Shown here piece by piece: positions 46,954 through 54,948 of a stretch of DNA of 64,000 bases. Numbering within the stretch: position 1 is the first letter of the stretch; each line of letters begins with the position of its first letter. Location of the stretch: assembly GCA_904397865.1 (NCBI GenBank), contig CAJFOS010000010.1, forward strand, positions 1-64,000, read 5' to 3'. Source of the DNA: Candidatus Allochristensenella caecavium (GTDB lineage: Bacteria; Bacillota; Clostridia; Christensenellales; QAND01). The notes beneath the pieces are model-generated. The model was not told the origin of the DNA, did not search any database, and saw only the letters and a list, made by a program, of their open reading frames with translations. The position numbers and the translations under genes were made by a program.

Positions 46954-48825
46954 TTGTCGGATAGGATATTTGATGTCATTGTAGTCGGTGCGGGACACGC
47001 CGGATGTGAAGCGGCATTGGCCAGTGCGCGTATGGGCTTGCGTACGCTGTGCCTGACGCTGCAGATTGACAGCGTGGCGTATTTGGCCTGCAACCCTGCA
47101 GTGGGCGGCACCAGTAAAGGCCATTTGGTACGCGAAATTGATGCTTTAGGCGGACAGATGGGGCGCACCGCTGACCAAACGCTGTTACAGATGCGCATGC
47201 TCAATCTGCGCAAGGGGCCTGCCGTCCATTCTTCTCGTGCACAGGTGGACAAGCAGGCATACGCGCAGGCCATGCGTCATGAGCTGGAATCACAGCCTCT
47301 GCTAACGCTTTTGCAGGCCGAAGTGAGCGAGGTGTGCGTGCGCAGCGGCCGTGTATGCGGCGTAAAAACGACCTATGGCCTGACCTATGAAGCTCCAGCA
47401 GTGGTCATTGCTGCGGGCGTATATATGAACAGCCGCATTATCACCGGCGAATATGTACAGCAGACAGGGCCAGCAGGCTTGATGCGCTCCTCCTTCTTGG
47501 GTGAACAGCTTGCTTTCCTTGATATTCCCATGCGCCGGTTTAAAACAGGTACGCCACCCCGCGTGGATGGTAAGACGATTGACCCCGAGGCGATGCAAAT
47601 ACAGCGTGGTGATGAACCACTGCATCCCTTTTCTTTCTTGACGGATGCAACGGCCTACGATGGATTTGAACAGGATGTGTGTTATCTAACCTATACAAAT
47701 GCGCAGACACATGCCATTTTGCGCGCCAACTTAAGCCGGAGTCCCATGTACGGTGGAGTGATTGAAGGTACAGGCGCACGCTATTGTCCCAGCATTGAGG
47801 ATAAGATTGTCCGCTTTGCTGATAAAGACCGGCATCAGCTCTTTATCGAACCGGAAGGCCGGTATACGGATGAACGCTATATTCAAGGATTTTCTACATC
47901 CATGCCATATGACGTTCAAATTGAAGCGCTGCATACCATCCCGGGCCTGACACATGCACGCATCGTACGTCCGGGCTATGCCATCGAATATGACTGCATG
48001 GATGGTCGCGTATGTACGCTTGGACTGATGGTGCGCCATATTCCTGGTCTTTTCTTTGCCGGACAGGTCGTCGGCTCCAGCGGTTATGAAGAGGCTGCGG
48101 CCCAGGGGTTGGTCGCGGGCATCAACGCTGCGCGGTTTGTTCAGCAAAAAGACCCTCTTATCCTGACCCGGATGGATGGATATATCGGCGTACTGATTGA
48201 CGACCTTGTAACCAAAGGCACACCCGAGCCTTACCGTATGATGACGGCACGGGCGGAGTACCGCCTGCTCTTGCGGCAGGACAACGCCGACTTGCGCTTG
48301 ACGCAGTATGGTTATGACGTTGGCTTGGCCAGCGAGGCACGTTACCAGCGGATGCAAGCAAAACGTACAGGGACAGCTTCCCTGCTGGATTATCTCCGGA
48401 AGACGAAACCACCAGCTGCCTGTGTACGGCAGCTAAGCGAGCAGGTGGGGGATTCCCTCTCGGGCGCTACATGGGCAAAACTGTTGGTTCGTCCGCAACT
48501 GGATATCGAACCAATGGCGGCACTGGAACCGCACATCGCGGCCTACGCGCCCGATGTGCGGCAGCAGGCGGAGATTGAAATCAAATATGAAGGATATCTG
48601 GCGCGGCAACAGCGTGATATTGAACGCCAGGCGCGCATGGAACATCGGCCGCTGCCTGCGGATTTGGATTATGGGCAGATTACAGGCCTTCGTATCGAAG
48701 CCAAACAAAAGTTAAACGCAGCAAAACCTTCTAATTTGGGGCAAGCATCACGTATTTCCGGTGTATCACCGGCCGACATTGCCGTGTTATCGGTGTATCT
48801 GGAGCGAAAGGAGCAGCAGGCATGA
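46954..48825 (+). CDS. mnmG: tRNA uridine-5-carboxymethylaminomethyl synthesis enzyme MnmG
   Basis: FAD-dependent partner of MnmE, 623 aa. FAD motif VVGAGHAGCEAA near the N terminus, CNPAVGGTSKGHLVREIDALGG (cited as NPAVGGTSKGH), RFKTGTPPRV, and GQVVGSSGYEEAAAQG. C-terminal helical domain ends with GVSPADIAVL. TTG 46954 is read from a GGGGGCAGGAC site. Its TGA overlaps the rsmG ATG by four bases. Confidence 0.96.
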   Translation: MSDRIFDVIVVGAGHAGCEAALASARMGLRTLCLTLQIDSVAYLACNPAVGGTSKGHLVREIDALGGQMGRTADQTLLQMRMLNLRKGPAVHSSRAQVDKQAYAQAMRHELESQPLLTLLQAEVSEVCVRSGRVCGVKTTYGLTYEAPAVVIAAGVYMNSRIITGEYVQQTGPAGLMRSSFLGEQLAFLDIPMRRFKTGTPPRVDGKTIDPEAMQIQRGDEPLHPFSFLTDATAYDGFEQDVCYLTYTNAQTHAILRANLSRSPMYGGVIEGTGARYCPSIEDKIVRFADKDRHQLFIEPEGRYTDERYIQGFSTSMPYDVQIEALHTIPGLTHARIVRPGYAIEYDCMDGRVCTLGLMVRHIPGLFFAGQVVGSSGYEEAAAQGLVAGINAARFVQQKDPLILTRMDGYIGVLIDDLVTKGTPEPYRMMTARAEYRLLLRQDNADLRLTQYGYDVGLASEARYQRMQAKRTGTASLLDYLRKTKPPAACVRQLSEQVGDSLSGATWAKLLVRPQLDIEPMAALEPHIAAYAPDVRQQAEIEIKYEGYLARQQRDIERQARMEHRPLPADLDYGQITGLRIEAKQKLNAAKPSNLGQASRISGVSPADIAVLSVYLERKEQQA

Positions 48826-49550
48826 CATTTCCTGAACGTTTGGCAGATGGCTTTTTACAGATGGGCTATTCCGTATCCAGCGGACAAATCGAACAAATGA
48901 CGGCATTTTTTTCCCACTTAATTGCTGTCAATCAGCAAATGAACCTGACCGCTGTGGTCTCGGAGCAAGACGCCGTTCCCCGCCATTTTTTGGACAGCGC
49001 CGCTCCGCTTCTCCAAGATTGGCTTAAGCCGGGCATGCGTTGCATCGATGTGGGCGCAGGCGCTGGGTTTCCGGGCATCGTCCTCGCCATTTTACGGCCG
49101 GACTTATCCTTTACCCTGGTGGATTCCCTTCGTAAGCGTGTACAGTTTATGCAGGAAGCCTGTGCGCAGCTGGGCTTGTCCAACGTAACAGCCCTGCATG
49201 GGCGGGCAGAGGAAATCGGGCAGGCACGCACACACCGGGAACAATACGACTGTGTGCTATCAAGGGCGGTAGCGAGCCTGCCTGTGTTGTGCGAATATTG
49301 TCTGCCGCTGGCAACGCCTCGAAAAGGTTTTATAATTGCATATAAAGGCCCTTCAGCCAAGGAGGAAAGCCTGCAGGCACGGGAGGCCTGCCGTATACTG
49401 GGCGGCTATATGCCGCAGATTTTTCAGGCGCATGTGCCCGGATTGGACCATCAGCTGGTCTATATTCAAAAGATACATCCAACACCACAAAAGTTCCCAC
49501 GCAAGGCAGGTACTCCTGCAAAAGACCCCCTGCTAAAGTCTATAAAGTAA
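48822..49550 (+). CDS. rsmG: 16S rRNA (guanine-527-N7)-methyltransferase
   Basis: Methylates G527 of 16S rRNA; loss gives low-level streptomycin resistance. 242 aa with a Rossmann SAM-binding site (DVGAGAGFPGIVLAIL, then VDSLRKRVQF) and LSRAVASLPVL. The N-terminal helix contains MNLTAVVSEQD. ATGA overlap with mnmG. A terminator follows, ending the operon begun at mnmE or further upstream. Confidence 0.95.
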   Translation: MTFPERLADGFLQMGYSVSSGQIEQMTAFFSHLIAVNQQMNLTAVVSEQDAVPRHFLDSAAPLLQDWLKPGMRCIDVGAGAGFPGIVLAILRPDLSFTLVDSLRKRVQFMQEACAQLGLSNVTALHGRAEEIGQARTHREQYDCVLSRAVASLPVLCEYCLPLATPRKGFIIAYKGPSAKEESLQAREACRILGGYMPQIFQAHVPGLDHQLVYIQKIHPTPQKFPRKAGTPAKDPLLKSIK

Positions 49551-49872
49551 GCAACTTTTCCCAAAGGGTGCAGTTTGACACAATTGCGCCCTCTTTTTTC
49601 ATTTTCTGGGCAATTTAAGAGAGGATAAAACCCAAGTTTTTCATAAAAATCCTTTTTTTCTTGTGTGAAAATCCCTTTTTATATGTTTGTATACACAATT
49701 TATAGTGGTCAATCCTTTTTTATGAAGGACATTTTTTTGTCGAATTCTCATCAATTTCTATACTAATTTTGTCGTTTTTCCACTAGTTTTGCGTTTGGGA
49801 AGGTTGCGCGGGAAATATTGGCGAATATGTGTTATGTAATAGTTGTTACACACAACGGAGGGAGCGACTTAC
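49551..49872. other. Long A+T-rich gap before noc
   Basis: 322 nt without a gene. It begins with a hairpin (AGGGTGCA/TGCGCCCT, 49565-49599, T run) that fits an rsmG terminator. The rest is A+T-rich. Single 9-mers near the DnaA-box consensus occur (GTATACACA near 49690; TTACACACA near 49847) with one mismatch each, too few to call an origin. A GTTGT/ACAAC inverted repeat (49842-49856) lies just before the noc ribosome binding site and could be an autoregulatory site. Confidence 0.4.
49565..49599 (+). terminator. rsmG terminator
   Basis: Eight-bp stem with one mismatch (49565-49572 with 49585-49592), 12-nt loop and T-rich tail. Confidence 0.7.
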
Positions 49873-50721
49873 ATGTTGTCAAAACCAGTATTTGAAGTTC
49901 TTGAGTCCAATCGCCAAGTAGAATCCATTCCCGTACAGATGATTCGTCCAAACCCTTATCAGCCACGGCGCAGCTTTTCCGAACAAAGCATCGACGAACT
50001 GTCCCGTTCCATCCGCCGTTATGGGCTGATGCAACCCATCGTGGTGCGTAAGATTGGGCCAGAGCAATACGAGCTTATTGCTGGTGAGCGCCGCCTTCGT
50101 GCATGTAAACGGGCAGGGCTGACACGCGTCGATGCCCTGGTGCAAATTGCCGGTGAACAGGAAAGTGCAGTACTTGCCCTGATTGAAAATTTACAACGCG
50201 AAAATCTGCATTTCTTCGATGAAGCGGAGGCTTTCCGCAACCTGCTGCTGGAACATGGACTAACGCAGGAAGAGCTCGCCCGGCGGATTGGCAAAAACCA
50301 GAGCACGGTAGCCAACAAGCTGCGTATTTTAAAAATGGCCCCGCAGGTACGGGATGCTATCTATGCAGCTCGGTTGAGCGAACGCCATGCACGCACTTTG
50401 CTTCGAATTCCTGAACCACAGATGCAGCTGGAACTCATTAATATCATCCATCAGGAGGCGCTATCGGTTAAAGCGACGGAAGAATTGGTGGAAGCGCGAT
50501 TGGACAAGCTTTATCGCGAAACGGAAGAAGCGCCACGCAAGCGGATAAGCGGCTTTGTACGGGATGGTCGGTTGTTGTTGAACAGCATCCGCAAGCTGGT
50601 GGAACAAAGTACACAGAACGGTTTGTCAGCAGATTGCCGCGTGCAGGATGAAAACGACTATTGCATAGTGACGGTACGTATTCCAAAACGAGTAGTGGAC
50701 AAGCAGCCATCGGCCCTCTAA
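49873..50721 (+). CDS. noc: Nucleoid occlusion protein Noc (ParB paralogue)
   Basis: 282 aa ParB/Spo0J-type CTP-binding DNA protein that, in Bacillus, binds its own sites and blocks cell division over the nucleoid. N-terminal ParB-like CTPase region: IRPNPYQPRRSF, GLMQPIVVR, ELIAGERRLRACKRAGL. Helix-turn-helix TQEELARRIGKNQSTVANKLR. C-terminal dimerisation segment. Position after rsmG and before parA-parB matches Bacillus. ATG 49873 follows GGAGGG at good spacing; a longer in-frame start upstream lies in the A+T-rich leader. Noc rather than a second ParB is inferred from context. Confidence 0.88.
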   Translation: MLSKPVFEVLESNRQVESIPVQMIRPNPYQPRRSFSEQSIDELSRSIRRYGLMQPIVVRKIGPEQYELIAGERRLRACKRAGLTRVDALVQIAGEQESAVLALIENLQRENLHFFDEAEAFRNLLLEHGLTQEELARRIGKNQSTVANKLRILKMAPQVRDAIYAARLSERHARTLLRIPEPQMQLELINIIHQEALSVKATEELVEARLDKLYRETEEAPRKRISGFVRDGRLLLNSIRKLVEQSTQNGLSADCRVQDENDYCIVTVRIPKRVVDKQPSAL

Positions 50722-50739
50722 AAGCCGTCCTTATCTCTG

Positions 50740-50783
50740 AAAGAAAGGGGGGATGTTTCACGTGAAACATCCCCCCTTTCTTT
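50740..50783. repeat. 44-bp perfect palindrome containing parS-1 and forming the noc terminator
   Basis: Each half is AAAGAAAGGGGGGATGTTTCAC or its exact complement, 22 nt without a mismatch, centred on CACGTG. The core is parS. As RNA it would form a stem of up to about 20 bp with a G6/C6 base, preceded by an A-rich and followed by a U-rich (UUUCUUU) tract, so it should act as an intrinsic terminator for noc. A segregation site and a terminator therefore share the same bases. Confidence 0.9.
50754..50769. promoter_or_regulatory. parS: parS site 1
   Basis: TGTTTCACGTGAAACA, identical to the Bacillus subtilis parS consensus. Loading site for Spo0J/ParB, here between noc and parA. It lies at the centre of the 44-bp palindrome. 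Confidence 0.97.
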
Positions 50784-50801
50784 GGAGAGAGGCATACAGC
50801 C

Positions 50802-50817
50802 TGTTTCACGTGAAACA
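50802..50817. promoter_or_regulatory. parS: parS site 2
   Basis: A second perfect TGTTTCACGTGAAACA, 32 nt after the first and about 30 nt upstream of the parA -35 element. ParB spreading from here could repress the parAB promoter. Confidence 0.97.
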
Positions 50818-50845
50818 AAAGCCAAGGTCTTCTTTCGCTCCGTGG

Positions 50846-50875
50846 TTTACAAAGGCAGGACAAAACAGGTATAAT
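50846..50875 (+). promoter_or_regulatory. parA-parB promoter
   Basis: TTTACA (50846-50851), 18-nt spacer, TATAAT (50870-50875), 40 nt before the parA start and adjacent to parS site 2. Confidence 0.7.
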
Positions 50876-50915
50876 ACTTACAGATTTCGACAACTCGGAT
50901 GCAGGGGGTGCTCCT

Positions 50916-51689
50916 TTGGCTAAGATTATCGCAGTCGCCAACCAGAAAGGCGGCGTCGGTAAAACGACAACAAATGTGAATCTTAGCGCTTGTCTGGCAC
51001 GGCTGGGCAAGCGCGTTTTAACGGTGGATATCGACCCGCAGGGCAATACAACCAGCGGCTTGGGTATTGAAAAAGAAACCCTGGTCTGCTCAGTCTATGA
51101 AGTGTTGATTAACAATGAACCTGTAGAAACAGCTATTTTGCCTACGCAAGTGGAGGGGCTGGACTTGTTGCCCAGCAACATTCAACTGGTGGGGGCCGAA
51201 ATTGAGATGACGAGCATGATTGCGCGCGAACACATCCTAAAGGGCGTACTGGACCCCTTGCGCGATATATATGATTTCATCCTCATTGATTGCCCGCCTT
51301 CGCTTGGGCTGCTGACCCTGAATGCACTGACCGCAGCGGATAAGGTGTTGGTTCCCATCCAATGTGAATTCTTTGCACTGGAAGGTCTGAGCCAGCTTGT
51401 CAACACGGTGGGGCTCGTTTCGCGTCGCCTGAATCCCACGCTGGCGATGGAGGGGGTAGTGTTGACGATGTACGACCCGCGTACCAACCTATCGCAACAG
51501 GTTGTACAGGAGGTCAAACAGTATTTTGATAACAAAGTCTATGATACGATGATTCCGCGCAACGTTCGATTGGGCGAAGCGCCGAGCTTTGGATTGCCGA
51601 TTATTATGTATGACCCCTCCTGTTCAGGGGCGCGGGCATATATGCAATTGGCGCAAGAAGTCATTGACGCAAATGGAGAGGTGGAATGA
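50916..51689 (+). CDS. parA: Chromosome partitioning ATPase ParA/Soj
   Basis: 257 aa Walker-type partition ATPase that acts with ParB in origin segregation and controls DnaA in Bacillus. Deviant Walker A QKGGVGKTTT (start of the protein), Walker A' DIDPQGNTTSGLG and Walker B FILIDCPPSLGLL are intact. TTG 50916 follows GGGGGTG. Its TGA overlaps the parB ATG by four bases. Its promoter lies beside two parS sites, so local ParB binding probably tunes it. Confidence 0.96.
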   Translation: MAKIIAVANQKGGVGKTTTNVNLSACLARLGKRVLTVDIDPQGNTTSGLGIEKETLVCSVYEVLINNEPVETAILPTQVEGLDLLPSNIQLVGAEIEMTSMIAREHILKGVLDPLRDIYDFILIDCPPSLGLLTLNALTAADKVLVPIQCEFFALEGLSQLVNTVGLVSRRLNPTLAMEGVVLTMYDPRTNLSQQVVQEVKQYFDNKVYDTMIPRNVRLGEAPSFGLPIIMYDPSCSGARAYMQLAQEVIDANGEVE

Positions 51690-52576
51690 CAATGGCGGCA
51701 AATGGAAATCGGCGGTTGGGAAAAGGATTGGAAGCATTGTTAGGAGATGCTGCGGCTGCACCGGTGCCGGAAATCCCGCGCGGCGCACATGTGATGGAGA
51801 TTGAAATCAACCGGCTTGACCCAAACCCACATCAGCCACGGCAGGAATTCGATGATGCCGCACTGCAGGAATTGGCAGAGAGCATCGCTGTACACGGAAT
51901 CATTCAGCCCATTTTGGTTGCACGTGGCACGGGCGGTCGTTACACCATCATCGCTGGCGAACGACGCTGGCGGGCAGCACGCAAGTGCGGCCTTCCAACC
52001 GTCCCTGCTATTTTAAAAGAAATGGATGACCAGGCGTTGATGGAAGTAGCGCTAATTGAAAACCTACAACGTGCGGACTTGAATCCTGTCGAAGAGGCAG
52101 AGGCCGTTCGCCTGCTGATGGACGCCTATGGTATGACGCAGGAAGAAGTGGCCGCCCGTGTGGGGAAATCCCGGCCTGCGGTAGCCAACGCGCTGCGCAT
52201 TTTGGCACTGACGCCCGAAGTGCTGGAGATGGTCCGTGACGGACGGCTATCCAGCGGACATGGACGAGCCATCTTGACAGCGGGAGAAGCCAGCGTTCAG
52301 CTGAAATTAGCGCAAGAAGTTTTGCAGAAGGGACTCAGCGTCCGGCAGACAGAAAAACTGGCGCAACAGTATAAGGACGCAAAGGGCAAGGAGGCCAAAA
52401 AACCTGCCGAACGGGATGCCGACCTTGTATCAGCGGAAAATACGCTGCGCCGAGCGCTGGGGACAAAGGTCGCAGTCAGCGGAACGCTGGAACGCGGACG
52501 CATCACCATCGAATACTTCAACCGGGCTGATTTGGAACGCATTTACGAACGCCTGGGCGGCGAAGATGAACAATAA
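51686..52576 (+). CDS. parB: Chromosome partitioning protein ParB/Spo0J
   Basis: 296 aa CTP-dependent DNA clamp that loads at parS and recruits SMC. It begins NRRLGKGLEALLGD, followed by IEINRLDPNPHQPRQEF, ITIAGERRWRA-like CTP motif (seen as IIAGERRWRAARKCGL), and TQEEVAARVGKSRPAVANALR as helix-turn-helix; the C-terminal segment is a dimerisation domain. ATG 51686 makes the ATGA overlap with parA, but ATG 51692 (MAANGNRR) has better spacing from GAGAGG. A bidirectional terminator follows. Confidence 0.96.
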   Translation: MTMAANGNRRLGKGLEALLGDAAAAPVPEIPRGAHVMEIEINRLDPNPHQPRQEFDDAALQELAESIAVHGIIQPILVARGTGGRYTIIAGERRWRAARKCGLPTVPAILKEMDDQALMEVALIENLQRADLNPVEEAEAVRLLMDAYGMTQEEVAARVGKSRPAVANALRILALTPEVLEMVRDGRLSSGHGRAILTAGEASVQLKLAQEVLQKGLSVRQTEKLAQQYKDAKGKEAKKPAERDADLVSAENTLRRALGTKVAVSGTLERGRITIEYFNRADLERIYERLGGEDEQ

Positions 52577-52612
52577 AAAAGAGACGACCGATATCGGTCG
52601 TCTCTTTTTGTT
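52576..52612. terminator. Bidirectional terminator between parB and cvpA
   Basis: AAAAAAGAGACGACCGATATCGG stem region is self-complementary: AGAGACGACCGAT pairs with ATCGGTCGTCTCT with almost no loop, flanked by A and T runs. It serves the convergent parB and cvpA. Confidence 0.93.
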
Positions 52613-52617
52613 GCGCT

Positions 52618-53331
52618 TCACCAAACTGAGCCACTCATGAGCAAAAGAATGAAGTTTGACTGGTAGAAGAAGTTGCAGAGCGGAGACTGTGTCACCATCT
52701 GTGTAATGGCGGGCACATTGAAAATGCTCAAGGCGATGGGCAGCAGCGCTACCAACACATAACAGGTAAAGACACCGCGCAATAAACCCATAACGCCACC
52801 CAGCAGCGTATCGTAATGCTTGAGTACCGGGAAATGATGCACCGCATCCGTGGCATTGATTATTACGCCCAGTAATACACGCGCCAGAATAAACACAGCA
52901 ATGAATGCCAGGATATTCAGCGTGGCATATGCAACTGTATAATCAAAATATTCGCCGACGGTTGTCAAGCCGCGAGAGGCAAACTTTTCCGAGACGATAT
53001 TCTGTTTAACCAGGTTATTGAACGGCGAAACCAGATTGCTGGAATTGACAAGTTCGTTCAGCGTATCGGCTGAAAGGTCTTTGACGGGCAAATACACTTG
53101 TTCGACAGAGACTAGGTTAAGCTTTGCAGCGCCTTCAGTATAGTTAATCAGCGTCTGAATTATGCCTTGGCCGCTGAATATCCAGGCAACCAGAGGATGT
53201 AGAATATAGGCAATCACCCACGAGATAAAGAAGCTGCCCGTTTTAAAGGCGGAAACCAGAAAGCCGCGATACGCACCAAAAAGAATACAGACAGCGATAA
53301 TAATAACCAACGCGATATCAAAAATACTCAT
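52618..53331 (-). CDS. CvpA-family membrane protein
   Basis: 237 aa with about four to five helices (at about 3-25, 30-50, 130-165 and 180-225), the colicin V production protein family; in Bacillota often near cell-division genes, function unclear. Segments: DIALVIIIAVCILFGAYRG and LGGVMGLLRGVFTCYVLVAL (cited in part). ATG 53331 follows AGGAGGTG. It is 18 nt after the DUF5711-like gene, so the two form an operon. Confidence 0.82.
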   Translation of the reverse strand: MSIFDIALVIIIAVCILFGAYRGFLVSAFKTGSFFISWVIAYILHPLVAWIFSGQGIIQTLINYTEGAAKLNLVSVEQVYLPVKDLSADTLNELVNSSNLVSPFNNLVKQNIVSEKFASRGLTTVGEYFDYTVAYATLNILAFIAVFILARVLLGVIINATDAVHHFPVLKHYDTLLGGVMGLLRGVFTCYVLVALLPIALSIFNVPAITQMVTQSPLCNFFYQSNFILLLMSGSVW

Positions 53332-53349
53332 TGCTCACCTCCTAGTACA

Positions 53350-54456
53350 TCAGGGTAAGGAAATCACATACGCCTTTTCCCCTTCAAACGCAAGGGCGTG
53401 CTGTCCGGTCGGCAACGGAACAAAGGATGTGGCTGTAAAAGGCAGGGTATAGTCCTTCTGTTTACTGCCGCTGAGAGAAAAGGTCCGAACCTGATTGGTC
53501 GTGTAGGCATATAGTTTATTCTTTCCGAGCGAAACTTGCAACGTGCCTGTCGGCATCTGCACGTAAATATCATTTCCGTCCAGGGTGAGCAGGCGCGCTG
53601 TGGCAATACGTTCATTGGCCTCGCCGCCCGGAATAAAGAGCATCGTCATGGTATGATTGGATTCATAAGCATCGCGATATTCCCAGCCATACACCAGTTC
53701 CTGCTTTTGCACCGTTCCGATGTAATCCATCAGCACTGCCTGATTGGTACCGATGGCATAAAGGCTTTCCTCTCCGAAAATCAACTTTTGCAGAATTTGC
53801 CCTTCGATGGTGAGATTGCCAGTATTGGCCAAGGAATCATTATACGTGACAACGCGGGAAACCGGCGTGGCAGAGGCTCTATCCAACGTATAAATATAGA
53901 GTGAATCACCCGAGGTAAAGCCAAAATCCAGAATATATTTATCGGTAAAATCATAACGCGCGGCTTCTTCGCCCGCCTGATTGAGCAGAATCACCCGATT
54001 GTTGCTGGCATAATCCGTGCTCAATACAGCGACAAGCGTCTTGCCACAAGCCACTTGCTGCACGGAACCGTAAAACTCTTTGCTGGCGTAGGCCTGTCCA
54101 TTGGCTGAAAAAAGCTGAACGTTGGAATCATTATATACAGCAACCATATCGGAGGATGCCGCAACCTTCATATTCGCAGCGAGCGTCTCCGTCGTCCATT
54201 TTTCGTTGTTGGCGTAATCCACACAGGTCAACTTAGCATCCTGAGTAAAGAAAATTGAGTTTTTTGATGCTATATAATTGTTATTGCTTGTAAAACGCAT
54301 TTCTTTTGCTTGGATAGAACCAATCCCGCCGCCGAAGAGACAAACGGCCCCCACAACCAGCATCACCAAGACAACAGCCCCAATGCATGCCGGAAGCAGC
54401 CATTTCATCTTTCGTTTTCTGCGTTTTTGATTCCGGTTCCTGGGAGGCGGAAACAT
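53350..54456 (-). CDS. DUF5711-like membrane-anchored beta-propeller protein
   Basis: 368 aa. A basic N terminus (NRNQKRRKRKMKW) is followed by one membrane helix (about 18-42), and the rest is extracellular or membrane-facing beta-rich repeats of about 40 residues (FFTQDAKLTCVDYANNEKW, YSLFSANGQ-type strands), suggesting a beta-propeller as in the DUF5711 family (assigned from memory). Start at 54456 (MFPPPRNRN) with GGAGGGG upstream; a longer in-frame start is less likely. Located in an operon with cvpA. Function unknown; a role in envelope assembly or signal sensing is possible. Confidence 0.65.
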   Translation of the reverse strand: MFPPPRNRNQKRRKRKMKWLLPACIGAVVLVMLVVGAVCLFGGGIGSIQAKEMRFTSNNNYIASKNSIFFTQDAKLTCVDYANNEKWTTETLAANMKVAASSDMVAVYNDSNVQLFSANGQAYASKEFYGSVQQVACGKTLVAVLSTDYASNNRVILLNQAGEEAARYDFTDKYILDFGFTSGDSLYIYTLDRASATPVSRVVTYNDSLANTGNLTIEGQILQKLIFGEESLYAIGTNQAVLMDYIGTVQKQELVYGWEYRDAYESNHTMTMLFIPGGEANERIATARLLTLDGNDIYVQMPTGTLQVSLGKNKLYAYTTNQVRTFSLSGSKQKDYTLPFTATSFVPLPTGQHALAFEGEKAYVISLP

Positions 54457-54544
54457 GCCCACCCCTCCTTTCATAGATAGCCAGTTTGCCATATTGTATC
54501 ATATTTACGGGCAGATGCCACGTTTTTTCCCTGACAACAAAAAA

Positions 54545-54563
54545 GAGCCCCCTATGGGGGCTC
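54545..54563 (-). terminator. Terminator of the YkuS-like gene
   Basis: GAGCCCCC (54545-54552) pairs with GGGGGCTC (54556-54563), 3-nt loop; on the minus strand a T run follows at 54544-54539. Confidence 0.88.
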
Positions 54564-54566
54564 CTT

Positions 54567-54806
54567 TCAGCGTTCGAACAGGTCCGTATAAAGACGGGAA
54601 CGAATCACTTGCTGGACTTCCTGTGGCGATTTCTCCCTGGCATAGATATAGAGCGCGCCCTGCGGCCCCGGCTGGACCTTGGGCAGCCCTTGTGTGCACA
54701 GAACAGCATCGCATTCATGCACTTGATTGATGGGATAGAGTTCATGGCCGTATTCCTGCATGGACTTAGCCAGCGCCTCCAGCTCCGGCACATACGCAAT
54801 GCGCAC
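54567..54806 (-). CDS. YkuS-like (UPF0180) small protein
   Basis: 79 aa, no membrane segment. Pattern of the UPF0180/YkuS family: VPELEALAKSMQEYGHEL, then CDAVLCTQGL, and a C-terminal SPQEVQQVIRSRLY helix. The family fold is a small alpha/beta domain, function unknown. The start is GTG 54806 with GGAGG 7 nt before it. Single gene on the minus strand, upstream of the lipid kinase gene on the opposite strand. Confidence 0.6.
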   Translation of the reverse strand: MRIAYVPELEALAKSMQEYGHELYPINQVHECDAVLCTQGLPKVQPGPQGALYIYAREKSPQEVQQVIRSRLYTDLFER

Positions 54807-54948
54807 GACAACACCTCCGATTGTTATTGATGAAAAGAGTATGGCCCTGGCGATGGGAATTTATACCCGTGTTTTTTCGTGACGAAGCGACAGAAATATG
54901 CTAAAATAGTGCGCATCTATCAAAGGCAGGTGAACGGCCATCGTCGCA

